DNA of 64,000 nt from Bubalus kerabau (GCF_029407905.1 NC_073627.1:49097001-49161000); one strand, 5' to 3'; shown: positions 21,357 to 32,279, counted from the stretch's first letter. Notes: generated by a model not told the origin, from the letters alone. Numbers and translations: made by a program.

Positions 21357-21612
21357 GGCTTCCCAGGTAGCACTAGTGATAAAGAAGCCACCTGCCAATA
21401 CAGGAGACATAAGAGACACAGGTTTGATCCTTGGGTCAGGAAGATCCCCTGGAGGAGGGTGTGGCAACCCACTCCAGTATTCTTGCCTGGAGAATCCCAT
21501 GGACAGAGGAGCCTGAGTGGGGGCGGGGGGGGGGGGGGATGTGGAGAGGGCGCGCTGCAGACCATGAGGTCGAAAAAGAAGCGACCCGACTGAGCGACTA
21601 AGCATAGCACAC
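21357..21612 (+). mobile_element. Bov-tA SINE with internal poly-G expansion
   Basis: 'gggcttcccaggtagcac' to 'cgacccgactgagcgactaagc'. Where other copies read 'gaggagcctgg(c/t)gggctac', this one carries a run of about 20 G with one C (21519..21538). Confidence 0.92.
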
Positions 21613-22247
21613 AGCAGCATGCACACACATCCTTCAGTACTGGCCCAATAGTTAAATGAAAGACTCCCCCAGCCTCTCAGCTTCAGAAAGCAGGAAGGGC
21701 CTCCCCCTGGAATTCTCTCCTGCTGCCTCTGAGGAGTGAACAAGAGAGGCTGTTTCAGATGGAAACACATGGAGAAGTGTGTTTCACTAAACCTGGAAGG
21801 CCAGCGGTCCACTGAAAACAAAGCTCATCTCTGGAGCCATCTATGAACAGGATTAGGGCAGCAGCACCCAGCAGCCTAGAGCACCTGCCTCAGGTAAGCC
21901 AGCTGTGATCAGTCACCCCAAACCGCTCCATCACTCCCAGACCACCAGCCCCAAGCCCCACAACAACAGAGCAGGGCGCCCCACTATTTGGAGAGGAAGC
22001 GGCTGGCTGAGGAGAGATGCACTGATTAGGACAAGGCCACCAAGTTACAGACTGGAAGGCCTCGTAACTGACAGACTCAGGCCCAGGAGCCCCAGGCATA
22101 GGAGGAGACCCTCCTGCCTCAGCTGGTCCAACCCAAATGACGGGCCACGAGACAGGGCTCCAAACAAGTGCAAGCCCAGGCCTGAAAAGGAGCTCGAGTT
22201 CTTCATCCACGGGCAGTTGGGTAAATCCCTCCCATCCCAACCTCATG
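21613..22247. other. Unique non-coding sequence
   Basis: No repeat or exon recognised. Confidence 0.45.
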
Positions 22248-22338
22248 GCACCCAGTTACAGATAAGGACACTCAGGAGCACCCCTGACCACACCCAAGGA
22301 CACAGTACATCAGGCTAGTTTGCCCACCCTAGTTTCAG
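22248..22338 (+). repeat. Local duplicate block, copy B
   Basis: Partner of 21163..21250, about 1.1 kb away in the same orientation. A BovB insertion begins at its right edge. Confidence 0.5.
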
Positions 22339-22876
22339 TTCAGTTCAGTCGCTCAGTCGTGTCCAACTCTTTGTGACCCCATGGACTACAGCGCACCATG
22401 CCTCCCTGTCCATCACCAACTCCCGGAGTTCACCCAAACTCATGTCCATTGAGTCGGTGATGCCATCCAACCATCTCATCCTCTATCGTCCCCTTCTCCT
22501 GCCTTCAGTCTTTCCCAGCATCAGGGTCTTTTCAAATGAGTCACAGCTCTTGTGACTTCAGTTCTTCACATCAGGTAGCCAAAGTATTGGAGTTTCCGCT
22601 TCAGCATCAGTCTTTCCAATGAATATTCAGGACTGATTTCCTTTAGGATGGACTGGTTGGATCTCCTTGCAATCCAAGGGACTCTCAAGAGTCTTCTCCA
22701 ACACCACAGTTCAAAACATCAATTCTTGGGCGCTCAGCTTTCTTTCTAGTCCAACTCACATCCATACTTGACTACTGAAATACCATAGCTTTGACTAGAT
22801 GGACCTTTGTTGGCAAAGTAATGTCTCCACTTTTTAATATGCTGTCTAGGTTGGCATAACTTTCCTTCCAAGGAGA
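22336..22876 (-). mobile_element. BovB 3' fragment with TSD
   Basis: Antisense BovB from the 3' 'cagttcagtcgctcag' terminus to the region encoding 'NLDSILKS'. An exact 8-base TSD, CCTAGTTT, lies at 22328..22335 and 22877..22884. 5'-truncated, non-coding. Confidence 0.95.
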
Positions 22877-22895
22877 CCTAGTTTAGCCTGTCCGT

Positions 22896-22940
22896 AAACA
22901 CACACACACAGATCCATGCACACACACACAGGAACACACA
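22896..22940. repeat. Interrupted (CA)n
   Basis: Two short CA runs separated by 'gatccatg'. Confidence 0.8.
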
Positions 22941-24119
22941 AGAAGAAGTGAGAAGGTGGAGAAGGAGAAGAATGCCACTAATATTCCTAGCATTTCCCAG
23001 CACAGCCCCGGCACCCTGTCCTCCCAAATCCTAAGACAGACTCTTCACTGTTTGGAGACCGAAAAACGGATAAGCAGTGAGGCGGCCAGCCCCACCCACA
23101 CCCCCTGAAGTCATCACCTGGAGCCACCAGCTAATCAGCTGTGGGATGATGAGAGCCCTGCACGCCCAGAGGTGGGCACTGCCGTCTGGGACTTAGCTTC
23201 CCATATCAGGAGGCAAGCACAGCCTGGGAGATGGAGTGGCAGGGTAGGGGCCGGCCTGGGATGGGGGAAAGAAGCAATATGCCTCCGGAAGCCCTTTATT
23301 CACTCTAATTAATTCACTCCGTGCTCTGCAGGGAGCCCAAGAGAAGGGAGAAAGACATGGGAGGCAGACGTGAGATTGGGAACCAATGCTGTAGCCTGGA
23401 GAAGCGTGAGGGAGAGAGGAACACCTGGACAGATGGGGAAAGGCAGGCCCATGGAGGGAAGGGAGGCACCCAGGGCTGGACTTGGTGGGGGCGGGGCTGC
23501 TCCTGTTCAGCTCAGCTTAAACCCAAGCCCTGATGATGCCTCTTCTGGCTAAAGGGCTCATCCAGAGAGGACCTGGGGACTGGAGGGGTGTGACAGGAAT
23601 GGGGGCGTGGGCCGGGTGGCCAGGGGAAGGGCGGCTGGCGGGAGCAGGCGGGGTGGGAGGCTTTCCATAAAGCTGGAAGGGCTGTCACCTCTCAGACTGC
23701 GCCCAGCGAGGCTGGGAGGCGGGCGCCCCCTGAAGCTGCACACACGCTTCCCTCTTGTTTGAAAGACTGAGGCCATGAGTAGGAGCAGCTGGCAGCCTGG
23801 CTCGCTCAGGTACCCCCGGAAGCAGGTGTGCCACAGGGCTGGGCAGGCATCTTCACGTTCCTGCCGTCAGGAGGAGGGGCCACCTGGCTCACCTTGGAAC
23901 ACACACTCCAGAAAGCCCACAGGTGGCAGTCACGTGTACATACACACAGACCCACACACGGAGCAGTGCGGGCGCAGGGGGTGGGCATCTGAAACAACAG
24001 CCTGGCCCCCAGCATCCCCATGACCGCCCCCCGAGCCCCACATACTGACCACGCAGGGAGGGGCCCAACCAGGGGTTCTTCCAGCTGGGCTAGTCTCACG
24101 TTTATCAGCATCGCTGTCT
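22941..24119. other. GC-rich unique sequence
   Basis: No exon recognised. 23590..23740 is GC-rich with several CpGs and holds a CTCF-like motif. 'ctctaattaattcactcc' at 23304 is a homeodomain-type core. Confidence 0.4.
23721..23736 (-). promoter_or_regulatory. CTCF-like motif
   Basis: The minus strand reads GCTTCAGGGGGCGCCC, a good match to the CTCF core, in GC-rich unique DNA. Its orientation is opposite to the motif at 11101. Confidence 0.4.
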
Positions 24120-24640
24120 GTAACAAACATTTTGGAATGCCCTCTTGAAATGAAATTCAGAGAATATGACCTATTTGTCATCTAAACAAAGAATAAATGA
24201 GGGGAAAGATTATCATGAAATAATACATGTTGCTGAGTATGAATGCTTGAGCACGACCAGCCACGAAGATGCCTGAAGCGGCCTCACTCTCGCAGCTGAG
24301 CACATCGTGAGGACAAGGCGACAAACGCTGGCAGGTCAGCGGCTCTTTTCAGGACTTGGACACCAGGACCAGCGTAGCTGTCCACTGTGTAGTTGTCCAA
24401 CTGGCCGATGGTTCTCAGTAGAGCACTCATCAAAACAAAATCCAATCTTCCTTCCATTTTCTTGGTGGCTGCATTCCTGGCAAATGTTGTATATTTCTGT
24501 GCACACACACACACACACACACATACATATAACACATTTATAAATATATAAACTCAGGCCCCCAAATAGCAGAAACATAAGTAACACCAAGTTAAGTTGT
24601 ATTGCCAGCAAGTATACACAGGTGTTTCACATACGTGACG
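24120..24640. repeat. Unidentified old dispersed repeat, copy 2
   Basis: Collinear with 9690..10390: 'tcttgaaatgaaattcagag', 'aacaaaatccaatcttccttcc', 'tgcattcctggcaaat' and 'acacaggtgtttcac'. It contains a CA microsatellite (24502..24523) that copy 1 lacks. Family not recognised. Confidence 0.5.
24502..24523. repeat. (CA)n microsatellite
   Basis: About 11 CA units inside the old repeat. Confidence 0.9.
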
Positions 24641-25083
24641 TCTGGAATCTTCGATCCTGTCCGCTAGATGCCAGGGAGCCCTCACTGCAGGGCTGTGGTC
24701 CAAAATGCCCCATGGGGGCAGTACCGCCCCCACAGAACCACCTGGGAACCACCACCACCATCTCTGAGGTTGAGTCCAGGGTGCCACTGGCCACCTCCGA
24801 GGATCGAGGTGAAGGACACAGAAGGACCTAGGATGGGAACTAGTTTGAAAACAGCAGGCCCTGTGTGAGGCACGCTCATTATTACCACAGAGGCAAAGGC
24901 TAGCTGGTGACCACGACTTGAGCACGGAGTGGGTGCAAAGGAGACTCACCCAGGCCAGGCGCTTGACACACGTTATCTGTAAGGCAGGCTTCGGGGCTGT
25001 CCTTGCACTGGGGGCAGGGAGGGGAGCGACTGAAGCTCTAGGAGGTTAGTTAGTTGAGTCCAAGTTTATCTGAGTCCAAAACT
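24641..25083. other. Unique non-coding sequence
   Basis: No repeat or exon recognised. Confidence 0.45.
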
Positions 25084-25095
25084 CTTACTCTCTCT

Positions 25096-25814
25096 TTCTT
25101 TCTTTTCTTAAAATATGTATTTATTAAATAAATAGAGCTGGACCATAAAGAAGGCAGACCACTAAGGAATTGATGCTTTCGAACTGTGGTGCTAGAGAAG
25201 ACTCTTGAAAGTCTCTTGGACTGCAAGGAGGTCAAACTAGTCAATCCTAAAGGAGATCGACCCTGAATATTCATTGGAAGGACTGATGCCGAAGCTGAAG
25301 TTCCAACACTTTGGCCACCTGATGCAAAGAGCTGACTCATTGGAAAAGACCCTAGTGCTGGGAAAGATTGAAGGTGGGAGGAGAAGGGGATGACAGAGGA
25401 TGAGATGGTTGGATGGCATCACTGACTCAATGGACAAGAACCTCTGCAAACTCTGGGAGATGGTGAGGGACAGGGAAGCCTGGCATGCTGCAGTCCATGG
25501 AGTCATGAAAAGTCAGTCATAACTTAGCTACTAAACAACATTTATTTTTGGCTTTGCTGGGTCTTCCTTTCTGTACCAAGGCTTTCTCTAGTTGCAGCAA
25601 GCTGGGGCTATTCTCTAGTTGCAGGGCATGGGCTTCTCACTGTGGTGGCTTCTCTTGTTGCGGAGCACAGGGTCTAGGTCACATAGGCTTCAGTAGTTGT
25701 GGTACACAAGCTTACTTGCCCCACAGCGTATGGAATCTTCCCAGACAAGGGATCGAACTCATGTCCCCAGCATTGCAGGCAGATTCTTAACCACTGGACC
25801 ACCAGGGAAGTCCC
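25096..25814 (-). mobile_element. CHR-2-type SINE, split by BovB, with TSD
   Basis: The body 25542..25814 reads antisense CHR-2 ('ggctttgctgggtcttcc', 'aaccactggaccaccagggaagtcc'). Its A/T-rich tail is 25096..25133, separated from the body by a BovB piece. A 12-base TSD, CTTACTCTCTCT, lies at 25084..25095 and 25815..25826, which shows the whole block is one insertion later interrupted. Confidence 0.9.
25134..25541 (+). mobile_element. BovB 3' end nested in a SINE tail
   Basis: Sense BovB 3' end, from 'gagctggaccataaagaagg' through 'ttggatggcatcactgactc' to a final 'ctactaaacaaca'. Inserted in the A-rich tail of the CHR-2 SINE, so it is younger than that SINE. Confidence 0.92.
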
Positions 25815-25894
25815 CTTACTCTCTCTAAGACCCTCTTGCCCTCAGGAAAAGTCTCCAGGGAGGAACAGGTATTTGCAATGATGATGTGCCAAGG

Positions 25895-26005
25895 TGAAGT
25901 AGGCCAGATAATAGATGGCCTTGAATAGTCAAGTAGAGAGTTTAATCTTCACTTGATAGGGACCAGCAAGCCAGTGAAAGTTCTAGAGCAGGGAAAGGAG
26001 ATGCC
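25895..26005 (+). repeat. Ancient repeat fragment
   Basis: 'gatggccttgaatagtcaagtag..tttaatcttcacttgatagg' matches the 'ggccttgtaggccatggtaaggactttgg' segment of the unassigned old family. Confidence 0.45.
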
Positions 26006-26149
26006 CAGATCTGCCTTTCTGCAATGCCCTGAACTGGGTTCCACAGCCATTTCTCCTGTCCTCCAATCTAGGCTCAGCTCAGTCCTACTCCTAAACCAGG
26101 CCTCTTCCTGGGGCTGACACTGTCGAGGAATTCCTCCCAGCCTCCTCGA

Positions 26150-26330
26150 GCAGTTTTCAAGCCATAATTAATTGCACAGTAACGAGGATCTAATTGCCTT
26201 CCCCCTGCCAGCACCCCAGAGATGATGGGCTGTACCTGGAAGAAGGTGTGTTCGGAAGAAACAAGTTAATTAACACCCTGAACAAAGAGGCTGCTAATTG
26301 CATTGTCTCCATGACTTGGGAAGACGTTTT
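26150..26330. promoter_or_regulatory. Candidate conserved non-coding element
   Basis: Homeodomain-type cores cluster here: 'cataattaattgcac', 'gatctaattgcc', 'aagttaattaacacc' and 'gctaattgc'. Flanks are GC-richer and no repeat family fits. The pattern resembles developmental enhancers but is not proof. Confidence 0.35.
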
Positions 26331-26755
26331 TTTAGGAATGGGAATCTACTGTCTTGGGCTCACTGTCAGAAGAAGAACCTCGGGTCTCTGGATGAAGGGG
26401 CTGTGCTCCCTCCTCTCCCAACAGAAACAGCCAGCCCGACTGCAGAAGCGAGGACCGCATTGCCCCAGGGAGAGCCAAGCACCCAGGTGTCTTCCTATCC
26501 CCGTATTACAGATGGACAGACTAAACCACGAAGGGCACAAGGCTGTGGCAGCTGGGCAGCTCGGCCGCCTTTCCACAGGGCTCCCGCTGCCGTAATCCAA
26601 CAAGGAGGGTGGAGAGGGCAGGGCGGAACTGGGGCGAATGCTTCTTCTACGTTCTCCCCATTCCAGAAGGAGGAAGCATGTGCCAAGAGATTGATTGGGA
26701 AGGCTTAGACTTCAGGAGAGATTGAGAAAAAGCCCTGCTGTTCTCTCCTGCAGCT

Positions 26756-26777
26756 GCCGCCCACCAGGGGGTCTGCC
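26756..26777 (+). promoter_or_regulatory. CTCF-like motif
   Basis: The core CCACCAGGGGGTC (26761..26773) matches the CTCF consensus apart from T for G/C late in the core. Unique sequence. Confidence 0.35.
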
Positions 26778-27415
26778 CATCTCACGAGGGAGCCTGGCAG
26801 TTGGGGAATGGGTGTCTGCATTGGGCCCTCCTGCGGCCCTCAGCCCTAAGACCTCATGGCCCATCCCTGAATAGGAAGCACGGGCACAATGCCTTTGGTG
26901 GCCCCCTTGGTACCCATCCGTGGACTTAGCATAGTTCCTGGTGTGTGTCCCCTTGTCTGGGCATCAAAACAGCATGGGAGGGGGCTGCCCATGCTTTTGG
27001 AACTCACCAAGAGGTTGGTAAAACCCTCTGTGGCCCCCAGACCCAAAAGTCCCCCTGCTCCTCCTCACTCACCTCCCCCAACCCCTCCCATGGTTTACCC
27101 TCCAGAGTGAGGCCATCACCCTTGTCAAACCTGCGGGCCTGAAAGCTTCTTGGCCCCAGGGACCCAGCTTCTTCTCCCAGTTGGTGAACCACCCCCAGAA
27201 GGCTCTCCCACCAGTTTCTCTCCCCAGGCAGACAATCCCCTGGCAGGGGCAGGGAGGGAGAGCAGTCCTGGCAGGCACTGGGAAAATCCACCTTCCGTGA
27301 TGAATGCAGGGGAAAGCCCTGGCAGCTGAGCCCAGCAGAGCTAGCTGCGGGCTCATGGCCAAGGCAGGAGGGAGGGACAGGTCACAGAGGCAGGGGCTTG
27401 GCTCTGAGGGTGGGC

Positions 27416-28342
27416 TCAGTTCAGTTCAATTCAGTTTAGTCCCTCAGTCGTGTCCAACTCTTTGCAACCCCATGAATCGCAGCATGCCAGACCTCCCTGT
27501 CCATCACCAACTCCAGGAGTTCACCCAAACTCATGTGCATTGAGTCGGTGATGCCATCCAACCATCTCATCCTCTGTCGTCCCCTTCTCCTCCTGCCTTC
27601 AATCTTTTCCAGCATCAGGGTCTTTTCAAATGAGTCAGTTCTTTGCATCAGGTGGCCAAAGTATTGGAGTTTCAGCTTCAGCATCAGTCCTTCCAATGAA
27701 CACCCAGGACTGGTCTCCTTTAGAATGGACTGGTTGGATCTCCTTGCAGTCCAAGGGACTCACAAGAGTCTTCTCCAACACCACAGTTCAAAAGCATCAA
27801 TTCTTCAGTGCTCAGCTTTCTTCACAGTCCAACTCTCACATCCATACATGACCAGTGGAAAAACTATAGCCTTGACTAGATGAACCTTTGTTGGCAAAGT
27901 CATGTCTCTGCTTTTGAATATGCTATCTAGGTTGGTCATAACTTTTCTTCCAAGGAGTAAGCATCTTCTAATTTCATGGCTGCAGTCACCACCTGCAGTG
28001 ATTTTAGGGCCCCCAAAAATAAAGTCTGACACTGTTTCCACTGTTTCCCCATCTATTTCCCATGAAGTGATGGGACCAGATGCCATGATCTTCATTTTCT
28101 GAATGTTGAGCTTTAAGCCAACTTTTTCACTCTCCTCTTTCACTTTCATCAAGAGGATTTTTAGTTCCTCTTCACTTTCTGCCATAAGGGTGGTGTCATC
28201 TGTGTATCTGAGGTTATTTATATTTCTCCCAGCAATCTTGATTCCAGTTTGTGCTTCTTCCAGCCTAGCATTTCTCATGATGTACTCTGCATAGAAGTTA
28301 CACAAGCAGGGTGACAATATACAGCCTTGAAGTACTCCTTTG
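27416..28342 (-). mobile_element. BovB LINE, 3' ~0.9 kb
   Basis: Antisense BovB from the 3' 'cagttcagttcaattcag' terminus to the part encoding the residues just before the RT catalytic box. 5'-truncated near 28342. Confidence 0.93.
27805..28317 (-). pseudogene. BovB reverse transcriptase C-terminal fragment
   Basis: A 170-codon open stretch. It runs from SPCLCNFYAEYIM (end of RT motif B) through the catalytic box at residues 38-41, which reads YTDD rather than YADD, then LKLNIQKM and the thumb region to YGCESWTVKK. No N-terminal half, so it cannot be functional. Confidence 0.88.
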
Positions 28343-28829
28343 GATCAGGGTCTTCCAAAGGATCCCAACTCTTACAGTTGGAGGTTTCAGGAAAGGTTTC
28401 AGGAACTCTGAGGAGGTGTGGAGGGAATGCAGATCAAAGGCTGGGATTGAAGTCAGAGATGAGAGAATCTGGCACAGGCTGCCTTTACACTGGCTGGCCT
28501 GCTGGTCTCTGACTCTACCAACTGCCACCAGAGCCCAGAGGGTCTACGAGGGGTCAGTGAGCACAGAGGTAAGGGGCGTCGGCAGGAGGATGCCCATGGT
28601 CAGCCCTGCTGACCCATGGTGAACAGAATCCAGAGATGGCCAGGATTGGGCTCCACCCTGAGGATCATAAGGCCCTTCCCAGGCATCTGGCAGGACCCTG
28701 CCCAGTTTATCCTCACTAGAGGGGAGAAGGCAGCAATAACTTTGGTTGTGGACATCCTGCTTGAGAAGCATCACACCAGACTGGGGAGGGCACCGGGTCC
28801 TTGGGAAATATTATAAATATTGAGAGCTC
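28343..28829. other. Unique non-coding sequence
   Basis: No repeat or exon recognised. Confidence 0.45.
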
Positions 28830-29035
28830 CAGCCAGCCAGTCACTGTCATACTGTTTTTCATGAATTATCTCATTAACTCTCTGGTACAACCTTATACAG
28901 TGGGTATCTTTATTCTTGTTTTACAGGTGAAGAAACTGAAGTTCCAAGATGTCAAGTCATCTGCTCAAATCCCACAAAGCCAACAAGTGTCAAGTTTGGA
29001 ATCAAACCCAGCTCTGTCTCTCAAACATTTCCTGT
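28830..29035 (+). repeat. MIR SINE
   Basis: 'gaattatctcattaactc', 'acaaccttatacagtgggtatc', 'tttacaggtgaagaaactgaag' and 'tcaaacccagctctg' give nearly the whole MIR. Confidence 0.85.
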
Positions 29036-29057
29036 ATATTCAGGAATGGCATTCAAA

Positions 29058-29330
29058 ACAATATTCATTGAAAGGACTGATGCTGAAGCTGAAGCTCCAA
29101 TACTTTGGCCACCTGATGCAAAGAATCAACTCCTTGGAAAAGACCTTGATGATGGGAAAGATTTGAGGGCAGGAGGAGAAGAGGGCGGCAGAGGATGAGA
29201 TGGTTGGATGGCATCATCAACTCAATGGACATGAGTTTGAGTGAACTCCAGGAGTTGGTGGAGGATAGGGAAGCCTGGTGTGTTGCAGTCCATGGGATTG
29301 CAAAGAATCAGACATGACTGAATACCAATA
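29058..29330 (+). mobile_element. BovB 3' fragment
   Basis: Sense BovB from 'tattcattgaaaggactgatg' to 'gactgaataccaataac'. Encodes remnants of YFGHLMQR and MRWLDGI. 5'-truncated. Confidence 0.92.
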
Positions 29331-29639
29331 ACAATGACCAGTCTAACACGGATGTCAACCCTGGATGCCAATGTAAACAGCTAGTACAGCTAAGTAGCTG
29401 GTTGCTTCAGACAGTCACTGCATGGGGTCCCGGCTGACCTTCCCAGCACCAGCCCCCACCCCGAACACATATACTCACAAGACCATCCATCTGAAATACC
29501 AACAGGAAGTCATCCCCACATTATCCTCACAGGTGAGAAAAGGATCTCAAACCCAATGAGGCTGAGCCCCCAGCATCCACCAATCAAATCAAGCCACAGT
29601 TGAGTGGTCTGGTGTGCTCCCCAACACACATCATCCTGC
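29331..29639. other. Unique non-coding sequence
   Basis: No repeat or exon recognised. Confidence 0.45.
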
Positions 29640-29730
29640 CCAACCCCTTCATTTTACAGAGAAGAAAATCCAGGTCCAGTGAGGGGAGCTGACTTACCCA
29701 AGGTCACACAGCAAATGTGACTAGGGTCAG
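29640..29730 (+). repeat. MIR SINE fragment
   Basis: 'cattttacagagaagaaaatcc' then 'acttacccaaggtcacacagcaaatg'. Confidence 0.75.
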
Positions 29731-29924
29731 CTGACCCTAGTCCCCAGAGACAGAAGCCCTGGTCCCCCCAACGCGGCCCCATTCCTGCACACGCTGGTGG
29801 CGGGGCCACAGCTCAAGTCGGTTCTCAGGAAAAGCAATCTGCAGTGTGTTCATGTCCCCTGACCTGGTAATGCTCCTGTGGGATCAACCCTTGGGAAATA
29901 ATCTAAAGGGAAAGAAAAAAGGGA

Positions 29925-30100
29925 GTTTGACAAAGATGTTCATGGCAACGCTATTTGCAAGATTGAAAATTTGGCCACCATCCAAATGCCCAACAATAGC
30001 AGTAAACAAACGGTGGTCGTATTAATGTGCCGTGGTTATTAAAAATGACAGCCCTGTACACTAAGTGGATACAAAACAACCTTCACCTACAATACCGTTA
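29925..30100 (+). repeat. Old L1 fragment
   Basis: 'caaagatgttcatggcaacgctatttgc', 'aatgcccaacaatagcag' and 'gtggttattaaaaatgacag' are typical of old mammalian L1 3' sequence. Confidence 0.7.
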
Positions 30101-30910
30101 AGCAGAAAAAGGAGACGTCTTCTCAGGCTGGCTACCACCAGGCAAAAGAAGAGTGTGTATTAACAGAGGCTGGAGCAGATGAGGAGAGAGAAAAGTGGCT
30201 TATCGTTCACCTGGGCTGGGTTCTTTTCCCCTGAGAGTTGTTCAGCATCAAAATTTTTCTTAAAGATTTTTAAGTTATCCAATAGCAATGGAGGAGAATT
30301 AACTATGGGAGAAAAATACTGCCTTCGGATCCACCAGAGTCCTAACTCCCACTGAGTTCTGCTTCCTTGCTGCCCTCCCCCCACCCCCGCCCCCAACAAC
30401 CCTGCAGACATGTGTGCGAATCAGCATCTGCCTTCCTTTCAGAAGGATGGTTAACAAACTGCTTTGGAGACATGAGATGTCAGGAAGTTCTTCACTGTCC
30501 ACACATCTCCTGGAGACTTTAGCAGAAGTGAAAATTGCATCCATGGAGGCACCTTGGCCATGAGTCCTAATAGAAATGGACCCAAAGGTGAGAGAAGTAG
30601 AGAAAAATCCCAGAGAGATGAAGAGAAAGTGATGGGAAGGAGACAGTGAGTATGCAGCTCCATGGGAGTGCTTTTGGGGAAAATCAGAAGCGTAGCTGGT
30701 TCCAGGCCCAGGAGGAATGAGGAAAATCCTTCCATGCAGAAGCTGGTGTGCAGAGATAGGCAGCCTGCAGAGCAGAGTAGGCATCGCATTTGCAGCGGAA
30801 TCGGGGTGGGGGTACAGAGTGGGGTGACGGGCCCTTGGCTGACCTGAGTGAGAAACACAGAAGAGCAGGGGGAAATATAAGGGAAACAGCGAAGGAGAGA
30901 TAAATGCATC
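30101..30910. other. Unique non-coding sequence
   Basis: No repeat or exon recognised. A long minus-strand open frame (30299..30940) runs into the neighbouring SINE and has no domain. Confidence 0.45.
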
Positions 30911-31045
30911 CCCTTCCTGGAGGAGGGCGTGGCAACCCACTCCAGTATTCTCGCCCAGAGAATCCCATGGACAGAGGAGCCTGGAGGGCTATATAGGCCA
31001 TGGGGTCACCAAGAGTCGGACTGAAGTGATTTAGCAGCAACTTCC
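30911..31045 (+). mobile_element. Bov-tA SINE, 5'-truncated
   Basis: Starts mid-element ('cttcctggaggagggcgtgg'), continues 'cactccagtattctcgcc', and ends 'agtcggactgaagtg'. The tRNA-like part is missing. Confidence 0.88.
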
Positions 31046-32279
31046 TTGCCCTTCAGCCCCTTCCCCCTCTTTAATCATTTCAAAATTCAGGGCTGTGAGG
31101 CTGGGAGGATCATAGCATCCAGAGGGCTTCTGGCTACATCACCACCTCCACTGCCATCACCTCCATGTCAAACTGAGGAGAACCCCTGGCCTTAAGCTGA
31201 GGAGGGAATAATAGTAACTCCAAGAGCCAGTCCCTCAGGAGTAACCTTGGATGGCCATACTGGGATCTCCCTTTTACAGATGGAGAAACTGAGCCTCAAG
31301 GAGCCGACCTGACTCCATTCTGATAAAGGATGGAGCCGCTTCTTGATCACAAAGGCTGTATTTTCTGCCACATCACATATCAGGGAAGGAAAGAGCCCCA
31401 CCGGGGATAAACAGGGTACTTGGAAATTTGTGACATGTCCCATTTCTTCAGGCTTTTGTGCCAGTTGAATTATGGCTAAACATGGCCAGAACAATCCAGA
31501 ATTTCTGGACCAGAGACAGCAGGAATTGGCTACGTAGTAGGGAAATGGAAGTTTGGAAGGGGGGCTCTTTGCGTGGCTGTCTGGATTTGCCTCTTCATGC
31601 TCATGTCTGGCTCAGCATCATTCTTGGAAAGAGAGGAAGGCACTCAGCGCCAGGTGTGTGGTTGTCGGATCCTGCTGGGCTGCTTCGGGAGGAAGGGTGT
31701 GGGTGGAAAACAAAGCCCCCCTGTCTTGGGCAAGGCGATGAAGCTCACTGTGCTGAGTCAAGCATATGCCACATAATCAGGTCATGGGCCATTGGAAAAC
31801 CAAGCAAGGGCTCTCCTCAAGGTGGCCAGCCCGGGAAGGCCCCCCTTAAAGGGCTGGACGTGGCCAGTCAGGTTCTCCTTGCAGAATCTGAGTCGGAAAA
31901 TACACACCAAGTTTGTCAGGCCATGAGGCTGCCAGAGAGCAGGAGTGACTTAAAAGTTATGAGTAAGTAGAAACTGTGAGGCATGCAGATGTTGAGAAAA
32001 GAAGGAAGCTGTTGATAGCAGAAGCAGACCCAGAGAGAAGCCTGCATATGGGACACAACTGAGCCACATTCATACACTCAGCAGAGAAGCCAAGCAACAC
32101 TCGGTTCTGCGAGGGGAACAAGGAAACCAGATCCCTGGACCCTGAATTTTTCCTAGATCCAATGACTACTGAATCTTGAACATCTCACAGGATTTCTTCC
32201 CGTCAACCTTGCTATTGTAGCTTTACAGATATGTTCCATTTGTGGAGGAAACTCAAGTGATCGTCTCTGCTCCTTGCAG
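31046..32279. other. Unique sequence with a MIR trace
   Basis: 31200..31320 holds 'ggaataatagtaactcc' and 'acagatggagaaactgagcc', a MIR trace. A 170-codon open frame at 31458..31970 (plus) lacks domain similarity or splice context. I do not call it a gene. Confidence 0.4.
31200..31320 (+). repeat. MIR SINE fragment
   Basis: 'cttttacagatggagaaactgagcctcaaggag' is the MIR core. Flanks are degraded. Confidence 0.65.

Larger units (their letters stand above)
26006..27415. other. Unique sequence with candidate regulatory sites
   Basis: Apart from the AT-rich block at 26150..26330 and the CTCF-like motif at 26756..26777, no repeat is recognised. Two overlapping open frames of ~135 codons (from 26194 and 26298) use different frames and show no domain. 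Confidence 0.4.

Noticed and set aside
21300..21821. 173-codon minus-strand open frame
   Set aside because: Half is antisense Bov-tA, including the poly-G run read as poly-Pro.
26194..26708. Two ~135-codon overlapping frames over the 26.2 kb block, considered as a conserved exon
   Set aside because: The AT-rich cores lie across both frames without codon-like periodicity, and no splice sites fit. A non-coding element is more likely.
30299..30940. 213-codon minus-strand open frame
   Set aside because: It begins in a Bov-tA and has no recognisable domain. Composition is Ser/Leu/Pro-rich, as expected from antisense G/A-rich DNA.
31458..31970. 170-codon open frame in unique sequence
   Set aside because: No homology recognised, no splice or promoter context, and overlapping alternatives in other frames.
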